Positions 44,929 to 53,443 of a DNA stretch of 64,000 nucleotides are shown piece after piece. Location of the stretch: the NCBI GenBank assembly GCA_004193205.1, contig RZUM01000018.1, forward strand, positions 1 through 64,000. The letters run 5' to 3'. A program made the translations under genes and the position numbers. Position 1 is the first letter of the stretch. Each line of letters begins with the position of its first letter. The notes under the pieces were generated by a model. That model was not told where the DNA came from. It saw only the letters and a program-made list of their open reading frames with translations, and searched no databases. This DNA comes from Gordonia sediminis. Its GTDB lineage: Bacteria > Actinomycetota > Actinomycetes > Mycobacteriales > Mycobacteriaceae.

Positions 44929-46298
44929 CGGCATCCACATTTCCTCAGCTCGCCGGCCACGTCGTCGAGCGCGGGTCGCGCGTCGGCGGGCGACGTTCCG
45001 CCCGACATCAGCGCGAAGGACAACACACGGCCGTCGATGGTCTGAACTATCCCGGTCAACGAACTGACCCCGGTGAGGGTTCCCGTCTTCGCCCGCACCC
45101 AGCCCGCGCCCGGGTTGACCGTCGGGTCGAAGCGGTCGGCCAATGTGCCGGTGCCGCCCGCGACGGGCAGCCCGTCGAGCATGGGCCGCATCAGCGGCTG
45201 CGTGGGACCACTCGCGGCCGTCATCAACCGATCCAGCAGGGTGGCCGGGATGCGATTGGCCGCCGACAGTCCCGACGTGTCCGCGAGGGTGACGCCGGTG
45301 AGATCGAACCCGTGCTCGCGCAGGACCGACTCGACGGCGGCCACGCCCCCGGCCAGGGTGGCCGGCCCGCCGCGCGCGACGGACAACTCGATGCCCAACG
45401 TCTCCGCGAGCACGTTGTCGCTGTGTCGCATCATGTCCGCGACCCGTGTCTGCAGCGGCGCGGACTGCACCGATGCGATCACCGCCGCGCCCGCCGGTGC
45501 GGTCACCGCGGTCACCGTCGCGTCGACACCCAGGGCCTCGGCCAAAGCCTGCCCGGCCGCGAGCGCGGGCTCGGCCTGGCGGGCGGAGAACTCGTCGAGC
45601 GGATCGATCCGTCCACCGTCGGCCATCAGCGCCTCGATCGGCGTGATGTCGCCGCCCGCGATGTCCAGACGATCCCAGGTCGAGTCGAACGACGGCCCGG
45701 TGAAGGCACCGGTGTCGACGGCGACCGACGTGACCGGGACCCCCGATCTCGCGATCTGCTCGGCGAGGTCGACGATCCGGGGCGCATCGGTGTAGAAGGT
45801 CTGCGCACCGGTCGGCTGTGCGGACAGCGTCGGGTCACCGGCACCGGTCAGGATGATCTGACCGTTCGGGCCGGCGACGACTGTGGTGGTCAGCCGTTTG
45901 TCGTGCGGGAGATCCAGCAGTGCGGCAGATGCGGTCAAGATCTTGGTGTTCGACGCCGGGGTCCGCGGGACCGTCGGGTCGTCGGACCACAGGACGTCGC
46001 CGGTCAGCACGTCGCTGATCTGACCGGTGAACTCGCCGAGTTCGGGGACCCGCACCTCCTGCGCGATGGCGGCCGCGATCCCGGCGGGGGTGGGTTCGGG
46101 CGCGGCGGCGCTGACCGGCCGGATCTGCGGGTCCACCGTGATCGCCGCCGGCTGCGGGGGAAATCCGGGCGGGAGTTCGTCGGCGGAGTCGATGCGCAGG
46201 GCGACGACGACCGCACCCACCGCGATCAGGGCGAGGACGACCACCGAGATGCTCGTCCACAACAGCATGCGTCGAGACGATCTGCGCAGTGCGGCCAC
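44925..46298 (-). CDS. dacB: D-alanyl-D-alanine carboxypeptidase (PBP4/DacB type)
   Basis: A 457-residue class C penicillin-binding protein acting on peptidoglycan stem peptides outside the membrane. One N-terminal transmembrane anchor ('LLWTSISVVVLALIAVGAVV', about residues 12-33). Active-site triads: SxxK in 'RTPASNTKILTASAAL', SxN in 'MMRHSDNVLAETLG', and KTG in 'WVRAKTGTLTGVSS'. The start is the GTG at 46298 with GGAGG 5 bases upstream; the open frame beyond crosses the ppa promoter. Confidence 0.93.
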   Translation of the reverse strand: MAALRRSSRRMLLWTSISVVVLALIAVGAVVVALRIDSADELPPGFPPQPAAITVDPQIRPVSAAAPEPTPAGIAAAIAQEVRVPELGEFTGQISDVLTGDVLWSDDPTVPRTPASNTKILTASAALLDLPHDKRLTTTVVAGPNGQIILTGAGDPTLSAQPTGAQTFYTDAPRIVDLAEQIARSGVPVTSVAVDTGAFTGPSFDSTWDRLDIAGGDITPIEALMADGGRIDPLDEFSARQAEPALAAGQALAEALGVDATVTAVTAPAGAAVIASVQSAPLQTRVADMMRHSDNVLAETLGIELSVARGGPATLAGGVAAVESVLREHGFDLTGVTLADTSGLSAANRIPATLLDRLMTAASGPTQPLMRPMLDGLPVAGGTGTLADRFDPTVNPGAGWVRAKTGTLTGVSSLTGIVQTIDGRVLSFALMSGGTSPADARPALDDVAGELRKCGCR

Positions 46299-46432
46299 GA
46301 AACCTCCGGATAGGTGCCAACGGGGTCTGGCCCCACGACGTCTTGGCCTAACAGTATCGTTGAGGCGATCTACGCAGACGACTCCCGCGTCGGCTGCGGT
46401 CACCACCGCGACAACACGTGCCAGGAGGAACA

Positions 46433-46915
46433 GTGGAATTCGATGTGACCATCGAGATCCCCAAGGGTAGCCGCAACAAGTACGAGGTCGATCACGAGAC
46501 CGGCAAGGTCTACCTCGACCGGTACCTGTACACCTCGTTCGGCTATCCGGCCGACTACGGCTACATCGACGGCACCCTCGGCGAGGACGGCGATCCGCTC
46601 GACGCGCTCGTGCTGCTGCCCGAGTCGGTGTTCCCCGGCGTCATCATCAAGGCACGCGTCGTCGGCATGTACACGATGACCGACGAGGCCGGCGGCGACG
46701 ACAAGCTGCTGTGCGTCCCGGCCGGCGACGTGCGGTGGGATCACATCCAGGACATCACCGACGTCAGCGAGTACGAGCTCGGCCCGATCTCGCACTTCTT
46801 CGAGCACTACAAGGACCTCGAACCCGGCAAGGAGGTCACTCCGGGCGGTTGGGTCGGCAAGGCCGAGGCCGAGAAGGTCGCGCAGGCCGCCGTCGAGCGC
46901 CTCAAGGAGCACTAG
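46433..46915 (+). CDS. ppa: Inorganic pyrophosphatase
   Basis: A 160-residue family I soluble pyrophosphatase. Begins '[20 protein letters not shown]'; the metal-binding signature is '[12 protein letters not shown]', with a further Asp/Lys set in '[11 protein letters not shown]' and 'HYKDLEPGK'. The GTG at 46433 with AGGAGGA upstream fits the family N terminus better than the GTG at 46418. Divergent from dacB, as Rv3628/Rv3627c. Confidence 0.96.
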   Translation: MEFDVTIEIPKGSRNKYEVDHETGKVYLDRYLYTSFGYPADYGYIDGTLGEDGDPLDALVLLPESVFPGVIIKARVVGMYTMTDEAGGDDKLLCVPAGDVRWDHIQDITDVSEYELGPISHFFEHYKDLEPGKEVTPGGWVGKAEAEKVAQAAVERLKEH

Positions 46916-46919
46916 CCCG

Positions 46920-47714
46920 CTACCCGCGGGCGACGGCCGCGAGGGCGGGTGCGGCGAAGCGAACGGTTCCATCCGGCTCGGTGAAGCGTGCGAGCTCGCC
47001 GGCGGCCGCAGCCTGTAGCGCGGCGTACTGCTCGTCGTCGATCATGTCGCGCAGGGTCCAGCCCTTGATGTCAGTGTGGACCCAGTCCGACACCGACGGG
47101 AACCTGGCTTCGCCGTCGAGCCGACGGATCTCGACATCTCCGAAGACATCGGCCAGTTCGGCGCGCAGCAACTCCGGGGTTCCGATGCAGAACGGCGCCA
47201 GCAGCGCATCGGCCGGCGCGTCACCGAACATCCGGCGCAGCAGGTCCACCATCGCCGCGTAGCCGGGGCTGGTGTCGACCTCGGCCCAGGTGAGTACCCC
47301 GAGCGTCCCGCCAGGGCGCAACACCCGGCCCATCTGCCGAACCCCGGCGCGCCGGTCCTGGAAGAACATCAGCGCGAACTGGCTCAGGACCTGGTCGAAC
47401 GCATCGTCAGGGTATGGCAGATCCTCGGCGGCACCGGCGTGGATCTGTGCGCTCGGGCTGGTGCGCGCCGCCACGGCCAGCATCCCGTCGTTGGGGTCGA
47501 CGCCGGCGACGACCCCTTCGGGTCCGACCCGCTCCAGCGCGGCGCGGGTCAGCACGCCGGTTCCGCAACCGACGTCGAGGACGCGGTCACCCGGCCGGAC
47601 CTCGGTCAGGTCCAGCAGTCGTTGTGGCCATTGGTCGAAGAGCGCCGGGACGAAGAAGCTCTCGTAGACCTCGGCGGCGGTGGCGCTGACCTGGCCGGTT
47701 GTGGCGTTGCTCAT
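46920..47714 (-). CDS. Class I SAM-dependent methyltransferase
   Basis: A 264-residue UbiE/MenG-like methyltransferase. SAM-binding motif I is 'VLDVGCGTGVLTRAAL', motif II 'AGVDPNDGMLAVAA', motif III 'VRQMGRVLRPGGTLGVLTWAE'. The 'SFFVPALFDQWPQRLLDL' N terminus is typical of actinobacterial proteins whose substrate is unknown. It is divergent from an HxlR regulator that starts 90 bases away and may control it. Confidence 0.85.
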   Translation of the reverse strand: MSNATTGQVSATAAEVYESFFVPALFDQWPQRLLDLTEVRPGDRVLDVGCGTGVLTRAALERVGPEGVVAGVDPNDGMLAVAARTSPSAQIHAGAAEDLPYPDDAFDQVLSQFALMFFQDRRAGVRQMGRVLRPGGTLGVLTWAEVDTSPGYAAMVDLLRRMFGDAPADALLAPFCIGTPELLRAELADVFGDVEIRRLDGEARFPSVSDWVHTDIKGWTLRDMIDDEQYAALQAAAAGELARFTEPDGTVRFAAPALAAVARG

Positions 47715-47804
47715 GGTTTCAGCGTGCTCCGCCGTCTCAGCGATTCAAGTCCTGAAATCGAACTTCGCCTTGCCCCGGCGTGGTCGGCTCGCGACCATGG
47801 AGGT

Positions 47805-48482
47805 GTGCGCAGCTACGGCCAGTACTGCCCGATCGCGCGAGCCTCGGAGATCCTCGCCGAGCGGTGGACGCCGCTTGTCATCCGCAACCTGATGTTCGGT
47901 GCGGTCACCTTCACCGATATCGCGCACGGGGTACCGCTGATGTCGCGCTCGATGCTGGCCACCCGGCTGGGACAGCTCGAACGGGCCGGGGTGGTGGCAC
48001 GCACTCCCAAGTCTGCGGGACGCGGTTCGGAGTACATGCTGACCGAGGCCGGCCGCGACCTCGCAGGGGTCCTCGACGAGCTCGCCGCGTGGGGTGAGCG
48101 CTGGGTCGAAGTGGGACCCGAGATGACCGATCCGGGCTTCGCCCTGTGGGCGTGGTGCATCGTGCAGCTCGACCCGACGCAGCTGCCCGACGACCGCACC
48201 GTGGTCGCCTTCCGCTTCCCCGACCAGCCCGCCGGCAACCGCAACTACTGGCTACTCGTCGAGGACGGCGCCGCGGAGGTCTGCTACACCGACCCGGGTG
48301 GTGAACCGGCCGCCGAGGTCATCGCCGAGTCGGCCGCGTTCATCGATTGGCACCGTGGCCGACTTGGCTGGTCGCAGGCCCTGCGCAGCGGACGGATCAC
48401 GATCACCGGACAGCGCTCGGTCACCACCGCGCTGCCGCGGTGGAACCTGCGCCATCCGGTGGTGGCAAGGCCGTCTACATGA
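47805..48482 (+). CDS. HxlR-family transcriptional regulator
   Basis: A 225-residue regulator. The N-terminal HxlR winged helix reads 'GQYCPIARASEILAERWTPLVIRNLMFG', with the conserved Cys near the N terminus, and 'MSRSMLATRLGQLERAGVV'. The C-terminal half (about residues 110-225) is an SCP2/sterol-carrier-like effector domain, as in other long HxlR proteins. The GTG at 47805 is immediately preceded by GGAGGT at unsuitably short spacing, so a leaderless start is likely. Divergent from the methyltransferase, its probable target. Confidence 0.8.
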   Translation: MRSYGQYCPIARASEILAERWTPLVIRNLMFGAVTFTDIAHGVPLMSRSMLATRLGQLERAGVVARTPKSAGRGSEYMLTEAGRDLAGVLDELAAWGERWVEVGPEMTDPGFALWAWCIVQLDPTQLPDDRTVVAFRFPDQPAGNRNYWLLVEDGAAEVCYTDPGGEPAAEVIAESAAFIDWHRGRLGWSQALRSGRITITGQRSVTTALPRWNLRHPVVARPST

Positions 48483-48590
48483 CGTCGCGACGCGGGCTCC
48501 CGAACTGTCCCGGCGACTCAGCGCTGGGGCCGGCCGTGCCGACTGCTCAATGGCCGATCGCGGCTGCCGACCTTCCGTATTCTGCGGCAA

Positions 48591-49424
48591 TCACTGGGCG
48601 GCCCAGGTCCCTACGTCTGCGCATCCGATGAGCTCGTCGCTGATCAATGACCGGTGGGCGATCCGCAGCACCTCCCCAGGGTCGAGCAACCGGGAATGAG
48701 GGGCGGCGATCTGCACGCCGAGACCCGGGTACTCGCGCGAGCGCACAAACCACTGTGCGGCAGCAGCACCGACCGGGGTGATCGCGACGCTGAACCGCGG
48801 CCGCTCCGCGCACCAGAGCGCCCACGGCGCCGATGCGCCGTTGACGGCGTCTTCTCCAGTGTGTCGGTCGGCGACAACTGTCGACTCACCTGACCGGGCG
48901 AATCGCCAAAAGAATCCCCCGTAGCCTGCGCCCGGTCGCCCGTTCGACTCGGGGGAGGCGAGGCGCAACGGGCGCGCTGTCGCGTTGGTGAGGGCGGTGG
49001 ACCACATCAGTTCCCACCCCAGTACATGCGACTTCACCGATACCGTTCGCACCTCGGAGATCAGCAACTCGTCATCGACAGCACGCCAGTTCGTCGTCAG
49101 TTGCAGAGATGTGTCCGCAACATTCTCGTCGACGATGTCGATTCGTCCGTGGTCATTGGATGCCAGGTAACCGCGGCCTTCGACGAAGGTTGGCCCGCCC
49201 CAGAAGTTCACCCCGTCGACGTCCGGAATGCCGACGGATACCCCGAGGTGCCAGGGATGATCGTGGGGCATCGCATCTGTCACCGTCACGCCACCGAGGG
49301 TCCGTACCGGGTGCAGGTACGGGCGCGGCGACAGGTCGGCGCTCAGCGCCGCGCCGGAGAGCGCCGAGACCACGGCACGGCCGTTCACGCGCAACTCGCG
49401 GGGGCGGTCGGGGACGCTGGTCAT
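48591..49424 (-). CDS. DUF6807 (PmoA-like) protein of the LacI-controlled sugar locus
   Basis: A 277-residue protein of the family formerly labelled 'methane oxygenase PmoA' (now DUF6807), which has no relation to methane monooxygenase. The hallmark 'DAMPHDHPWHLGVSVGIPDVDGVNFWGG' is present, with closely spaced His residues that may bind metal or sugar. The fold is probably a beta-sandwich. The ATG at 49424 overlaps the Gfo/Idh/MocA stop (ATGA). Genes of this family commonly sit beside sugar dehydrogenases; a role in handling an oxidised sugar is an inference. Confidence 0.8.
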   Translation of the reverse strand: MTSVPDRPRELRVNGRAVVSALSGAALSADLSPRPYLHPVRTLGGVTVTDAMPHDHPWHLGVSVGIPDVDGVNFWGGPTFVEGRGYLASNDHGRIDIVDENVADTSLQLTTNWRAVDDELLISEVRTVSVKSHVLGWELMWSTALTNATARPLRLASPESNGRPGAGYGGFFWRFARSGESTVVADRHTGEDAVNGASAPWALWCAERPRFSVAITPVGAAAAQWFVRSREYPGLGVQIAAPHSRLLDPGEVLRIAHRSLISDELIGCADVGTWAAQ

Positions 49425-50572
49425 CCTTTGGCACCCAGGGATCCGAACATGGTGAGACTTTCTGCGGCCGCGCGAACCCGTCGGTCGATGCCGCTGATGA
49501 CGATTCGTTGCGTTCCCGCCGCCCCCACAGCCACCGTCCTGAGCAGGTGGGCGGGGACCACGATGGGGTCCGGGGCGATGCGGATGGCCTCCAGGACCTC
49601 GGTGAACGCTTCTGTTCGGTTGAGCGGAACCAGCAATGGGCGACCGCGGTCCCGGATATGGTCCGCCAGATCGCCAAGCAGGCTCGTGGCGCCCCAGTTG
49701 GAAACGGTTGTCCGTCCGCCGGCGTCAGAGAGCACGAGACGACCAGCGCGGTAGTCGTAGTCGATCCGTCCGGCCGTGCCGTGCACTGTCAGGATCGGGT
49801 CCACCTCCTCCTCCGCGCATAACGTCACCGCGACGACGATCGTGGTCCCGCGGCGGGTGACGATGCGTACGCACGAGGTGTCGTCGCTCTCGATGGGATT
49901 GGCTCGATACAGTTCGACATCCACCTCCCGAATGTCATCGGCCCGGCACGAATCGTCGATGACGAGCGCAGTCTGGATGGCATGAGCGAAGGGGTTGGTC
50001 AGCGCACCGTCCATGACCGGAACATCGCCCAGCCGGCGACGCCCGGCCCAGGCGCTGCGCGTGAAGTAGCCACCATCACGCTGCCAGAGTCCCGCGACGC
50101 CAATTCCCCGGACACTGCCGATCGCGCCATTGTCGACGAGTCGGCGGATCTCGGCGATGCCGTGTCCGCCGACGCTTTGAAAGCCGACCTGGCAGGATAC
50201 TGCCGCGGCGCCGAGTTGTGCTGCCAGCCGGGCGAACTCGGCCCGGGAAGGAGCCGGCGGCTTCTCCAGGAGAATGTCGGCTCCAGCCGCTGCGGCGGTC
50301 AACGCGAGGTCGACGTGGGTGTGGATCGGCGTAGCGATGATGGCGATGTCGGCGCCCACCTTGAGAACGTCCTCGAGGTCGGTCCCGACCCGCGCATCGC
50401 CGATCAGGGAGCCCGCATCGGGCGACGGTGGCCGGGGGTCGCTCACCCCGACGAGCCGGATTCCGAAGCCCGCACCGCGGAGCCTGGCGATGTCGCGCAG
50501 ATGCCATTCACCGAACCCGTGGGCGCCGGCCAGCACCACCCTGATTTCGTTCGAAAGAGTTTGTCCGGACAC
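49421..50572 (-). CDS. Gfo/Idh/MocA-family oxidoreductase (leftward)
   Basis: A 383-residue NAD(P)-dependent dehydrogenase. Rossmann N terminus 'VVLAGAHGFGEWHLRDIARL'; the conserved 'EKPPAPSRAEFARLAAQ' carries the EKP motif with the catalytic Lys. The C-terminal domain is the usual alpha/beta sheet. These enzymes oxidise or reduce hydroxyls of sugars and inositols. The GTG at 50572 is chosen, with GGAAAG nearby; the open frame above crosses the LacI operators and the transporter start. First gene of the leftward unit with DUF6807, divergent from the MHS transporter. Confidence 0.85.
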   Translation of the reverse strand: MSGQTLSNEIRVVLAGAHGFGEWHLRDIARLRGAGFGIRLVGVSDPRPPSPDAGSLIGDARVGTDLEDVLKVGADIAIIATPIHTHVDLALTAAAAGADILLEKPPAPSRAEFARLAAQLGAAAVSCQVGFQSVGGHGIAEIRRLVDNGAIGSVRGIGVAGLWQRDGGYFTRSAWAGRRRLGDVPVMDGALTNPFAHAIQTALVIDDSCRADDIREVDVELYRANPIESDDTSCVRIVTRRGTTIVVAVTLCAEEEVDPILTVHGTAGRIDYDYRAGRLVLSDAGGRTTVSNWGATSLLGDLADHIRDRGRPLLVPLNRTEAFTEVLEAIRIAPDPIVVPAHLLRTVAVGAAGTQRIVISGIDRRVRAAAESLTMFGSLGAKG

Positions 50573-50654
50573 AACTTTCCTACCTCTCGACGGCACCGAG
50601 AACGGAGGAAACCCAACCCGGCTCAACTCACCATAGACCGGTGCCGGCAGTGTC

Positions 50655-50668
50655 GGAAAGCGCTTGCC
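50655..50668. promoter_or_regulatory. LacI-type operator O1
   Basis: GGAAAGCGCTTGCC is a near-perfect palindrome (one mismatch) centred on GCGC, 82 bases from the leftward GTG start. It has the layout of GalR/LacI operators and matches the sites at 50737 and 53399. Confidence 0.8.
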
Positions 50669-50736
50669 TGCATTTTGGATCAATGTTGCGTCGACTGCAC
50701 GGACCCCTTGACAGTGACCGGCAGCACACCCATTAT

Positions 50737-50750
50737 GGAAAGCGCTTACC
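50737..50750. promoter_or_regulatory. LacI-type operator O2
   Basis: GGAAAGCGCTTACC lies 39 bases upstream of the MHS transporter ATG and overlaps its probable promoter. Same core as O1, 82 bases away, so looping between the two is possible. Confidence 0.8.
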
Positions 50751-50789
50751 AAGCTTCCCCGTCCACCGGGATCGACCCGAGGAGAGCCA

Positions 50790-52196
50790 ATGAACACCAC
50801 CAAGACGCCACCCAAATCGCCACCTGATGTCATGCGCAAGGGGACACCGAAAAAGGCTGCGGCCAGCGGATGGATCGGCAGCGCACTCGAGTACTACGAC
50901 TGGTTCGTCTATGCGCAGGCCGCGGCACTGGTGTTCCCCACCGTGTTCTTCCCGACCGACAACGCCACCGTCGCGCTGGTCGCCTCGCTCGGCACCTATG
51001 CGGTGGGCTATGCGGCCAGGCCGGTCGGTGCCGCGGTGCTGGGCGCCTGGGGCGATCGGCGGGGACGTAAGAACGTCCTGGTCTTCGTCATGTTCTTGAT
51101 GGGACTGTCCACCGTCTCCATTGCATTTCTGCCGACCTTCGGTCAGATCGGGGTCCTCGCGCCGATCCTGCTCGTGCTGTTGCGCCTGATCCAGGGTTTT
51201 GCGGTTGCCGGCGAACTCGGCGGGGCCTCGGCGATGATCATCGAACACTCCCCATTGGGGCGGCGGGGCTACTACGCCAGCTTCAGCCTGCAGGGCACCC
51301 AAGCCGGCCAGATCATCGCGGCAATGGTGTTCATGCCGCTGGCCGCATTCCTGCCCGATGACGACTTCCACTCGTGGGGCTGGCGAATTCCCTTCTTGCT
51401 GAGCGCGTTGGTCGTCTTCGCCGGGTTCCAGATTCGCCGACGCGTGGATGAGACACCGGTTTTCGCTGATCAGGAGGCGAAAAAGACCACCTCGCAGAAG
51501 AAGGGCTCAACGCCCCTCCGAGAAGCCGTGCGCGGCAACGGCGCGAATATCCTTCGTGCCACGCTGATGTCGCTGGTGAACGTCGTCGGTGTCACCGTGA
51601 TCGTCTTTGGCGGCGCATTCGCCACTCAGACCTCCTACGGCAACGATGTCAGCACGGCGGTATATCTCTGGATACCCATCATCGCGAACGCCCTGGCGAT
51701 CGCTCTCATCCCGATCTTCGGAGACATTTCCGATCGAATCGGCCGACGGCCCCTGATGATCGCCGGTCCACTGGCAGCGGGTGCCTTCGCCTGGCTCTAT
51801 CTCTACACCATCCAGATCGGCCTCATCCCGGTCGCGATCGTGCTGGCGGTGCTCGCCTTCGGCGTCTTCTACCAGGTCTGGAATGCAACATTCGCCAGCT
51901 TCTTCCAGGAACTTTTCCCGGCACGGGCTCGAGTCACGGGATTCGCGGTATCCCAGAACCTCGGGTTGGCCCTCGTCGCCCCGATGCCGGCAGTGTTCGC
52001 GGCGATCGCACCGCCGGGAACAAGCAATGTCCCGCTGATCGTCGGATCGATTACCATGGCGCTGTGCATAGTGGGCGCGCTCGCCGCGTGGAGCGCCAAG
52101 GAGACCTTCAGGATTCCGATGGGGGTGCTGGGCGAGCCCGACGCCATCCCGGTTTCCGAGGAGGAGTACGCCCAGGCCCGGGCAACACACCAATGA
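50790..52196 (+). CDS. MHS-family (metabolite:H+ symporter) MFS transporter
   Basis: A 468-residue 12-helix proton symporter. The metabolite:H+ symporter signature appears in 'GSALEYYDWFVYAQAAALVFP' at the start, 'GYAARPVGAAVLGAWGDRRGRKNVL' (MFS motif between helices 2 and 3) and 'LRLIQGFAVAGELGGASAMIIEHSP'. MHS carriers usually import carboxylates, polyols or quaternary amines rather than hexoses, so the imported substrate may be a sugar acid or a glycoside-like molecule. The ATG at 50790 has GGAG 7 bases upstream. Controlled by the upstream LacI operators; a strong terminator follows. Confidence 0.88.
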   Translation: MNTTKTPPKSPPDVMRKGTPKKAAASGWIGSALEYYDWFVYAQAAALVFPTVFFPTDNATVALVASLGTYAVGYAARPVGAAVLGAWGDRRGRKNVLVFVMFLMGLSTVSIAFLPTFGQIGVLAPILLVLLRLIQGFAVAGELGGASAMIIEHSPLGRRGYYASFSLQGTQAGQIIAAMVFMPLAAFLPDDDFHSWGWRIPFLLSALVVFAGFQIRRRVDETPVFADQEAKKTTSQKKGSTPLREAVRGNGANILRATLMSLVNVVGVTVIVFGGAFATQTSYGNDVSTAVYLWIPIIANALAIALIPIFGDISDRIGRRPLMIAGPLAAGAFAWLYLYTIQIGLIPVAIVLAVLAFGVFYQVWNATFASFFQELFPARARVTGFAVSQNLGLALVAPMPAVFAAIAPPGTSNVPLIVGSITMALCIVGALAAWSAKETFRIPMGVLGEPDAIPVSEEEYAQARATHQ

Positions 52197-52221
52197 CCAG
52201 GAGAGAACGCACCCATACGTG

Positions 52222-52261
52222 AGACGAGACCGTGACCGGACTTCCGGTCACGGTCTCGTCT
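52222..52261 (+). terminator. Strong terminator between transporter and lacI-type gene
   Basis: A 19-base perfect inverted repeat (AGACGAGACCGTGACCGGA and its complement, 2-base spacer) lies 26 bases past the transporter stop and 34 bases before the repressor start. It separates the two genes transcriptionally. Confidence 0.85.
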
Positions 52262-52295
52262 GTGCGAGGACAGCGCGTTCGAAGGAGTGAGGATC

Positions 52296-53321
52296 GTGGC
52301 CGCAAACGGACGCAGCGTCACCCTGAGCGACGTCGCCGCTGAGTCCGGGGTGTCGTTGGCCACCGCCTCGCGGGTCCTCAACGGAAGTACCCGTGTGGTG
52401 CGAGAAGATCTCCGCCAAAAGGTGCTCGACGCCGCTGATCGGCTCGGCTACCTCCCGAACGCGCAGGCCCAAGCAGTCGCGCGCGGATACAGCGACGTCA
52501 CCGGACTCATCGTGCGCGACATCGCCGACCCGTACTTCTCCACCATCGCTGCCGGCGTGGCCAATGCCGCGCGCGAACGAGGCCTGCTGACCACGATGTG
52601 CAACACCGCAGGAGAACCCGAGACCGAGCTCGCGTTCATAGAGAAGCTCCGCAACCAGCGCGTCCGCGCGATCATCCTGTGCGGAAGCCGCAGCACCGAT
52701 GAGGATCACGAACGGCGGCTCACCGAGCGACTCGACACCTTCGCCGCCGGCGGTGGTCGGGTGGTGGCGGTCAGCCAACCAACCCTCCCCCACGACACCG
52801 TCGCACTCGACAACCGGGGAGGCGCCCGCGCTCTCGCGCGCGCACTGTACGAACTCGGGTACCGCCGACCGGTAATCCTCGCCGGCCCGCCGACTCTTCT
52901 CACGTCGCGTGAACGTCGCGACGGTTTCCTGGCTGGGTGGAAGTCTGCCGGCGGGTCCCGACCGCGGGTGTTCGACGGTGAGTTCAGCCGCGATGGCGGC
53001 TACCGGCTCATGAGCGACGTGGCGAAGGACAAGGTCGACACGGACTGCGTCTTCGCGGTCAGCGACGTGATGGCCGTCGGTGCGATGGCCGCCTGCCGAG
53101 ACCATGGCATCGTCGTGGGTGACGATCTGGGCGTCGCCGGCTTCGACGACATCGTCACCCTTCGCGATGTAACGCCCGCACTCACGACTGTTCGCCTGCC
53201 GCTCAACGAGATCGGCCGGGTGGCCCTCGAGACGGCCCTGACCGAACCGGCCGAAGGACCGCGTCGTCGTCTCTTCACCGGGGAAGTCATTCTGCGCGAA
53301 AGCACACCACCGCGCCGCTGA
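52296..53321 (+). CDS. LacI-family repressor of the sugar locus
   Basis: A 341-residue repressor. The N-terminal LacI headpiece 'TLSDVAAESGVSLATASRVLNG' is followed by a hinge ('LGYLPNAQAQAVARG') and a periplasmic-binding-protein-like sensor ('GLIVRDIADPYFSTIAAGVAN', 'DCVFAVSDVMAVGAMAACRDHG', 'GVAGFDDIVTLRDVTPALTTVRLPL'). The GTG at 52296 is preferred to that at 52287, because AGGAG lies 8 bases upstream of it. Three copies of one operator flank this gene on both sides, so it probably represses the leftward, transporter and rightward units. Confidence 0.92.
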   Translation: MAANGRSVTLSDVAAESGVSLATASRVLNGSTRVVREDLRQKVLDAADRLGYLPNAQAQAVARGYSDVTGLIVRDIADPYFSTIAAGVANAARERGLLTTMCNTAGEPETELAFIEKLRNQRVRAIILCGSRSTDEDHERRLTERLDTFAAGGGRVVAVSQPTLPHDTVALDNRGGARALARALYELGYRRPVILAGPPTLLTSRERRDGFLAGWKSAGGSRPRVFDGEFSRDGGYRLMSDVAKDKVDTDCVFAVSDVMAVGAMAACRDHGIVVGDDLGVAGFDDIVTLRDVTPALTTVRLPLNEIGRVALETALTEPAEGPRRRLFTGEVILRESTPPRR

Positions 53322-53398
53322 ATCGGTTCACGCGAGTCCTCTTCTCGGGGAATACGTTCACGACCTTGCTCATCGGGTGTCTCGTCGGCTACAGTTAT

Positions 53399-53412
53399 GG
53401 AAAGCGCTTTCC
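53399..53412. promoter_or_regulatory. LacI-type operator O3 (perfect palindrome)
   Basis: GGAAAGCGCTTTCC is a perfect 14-base palindrome, 31 bases upstream of the second Gfo/Idh/MocA gene. It is the best-matching of the three sites. Confidence 0.85.
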
Positions 53413-53443
53413 AAACGCACTGAACGAACGAAGGAGCAGCACA

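Noticed and set aside
48591-49424. Methane oxygenase (PmoA) subunit
   Set aside because: The old family label is misleading. The protein is soluble, the neighbours are sugar genes, and no copper monooxygenase features exist.
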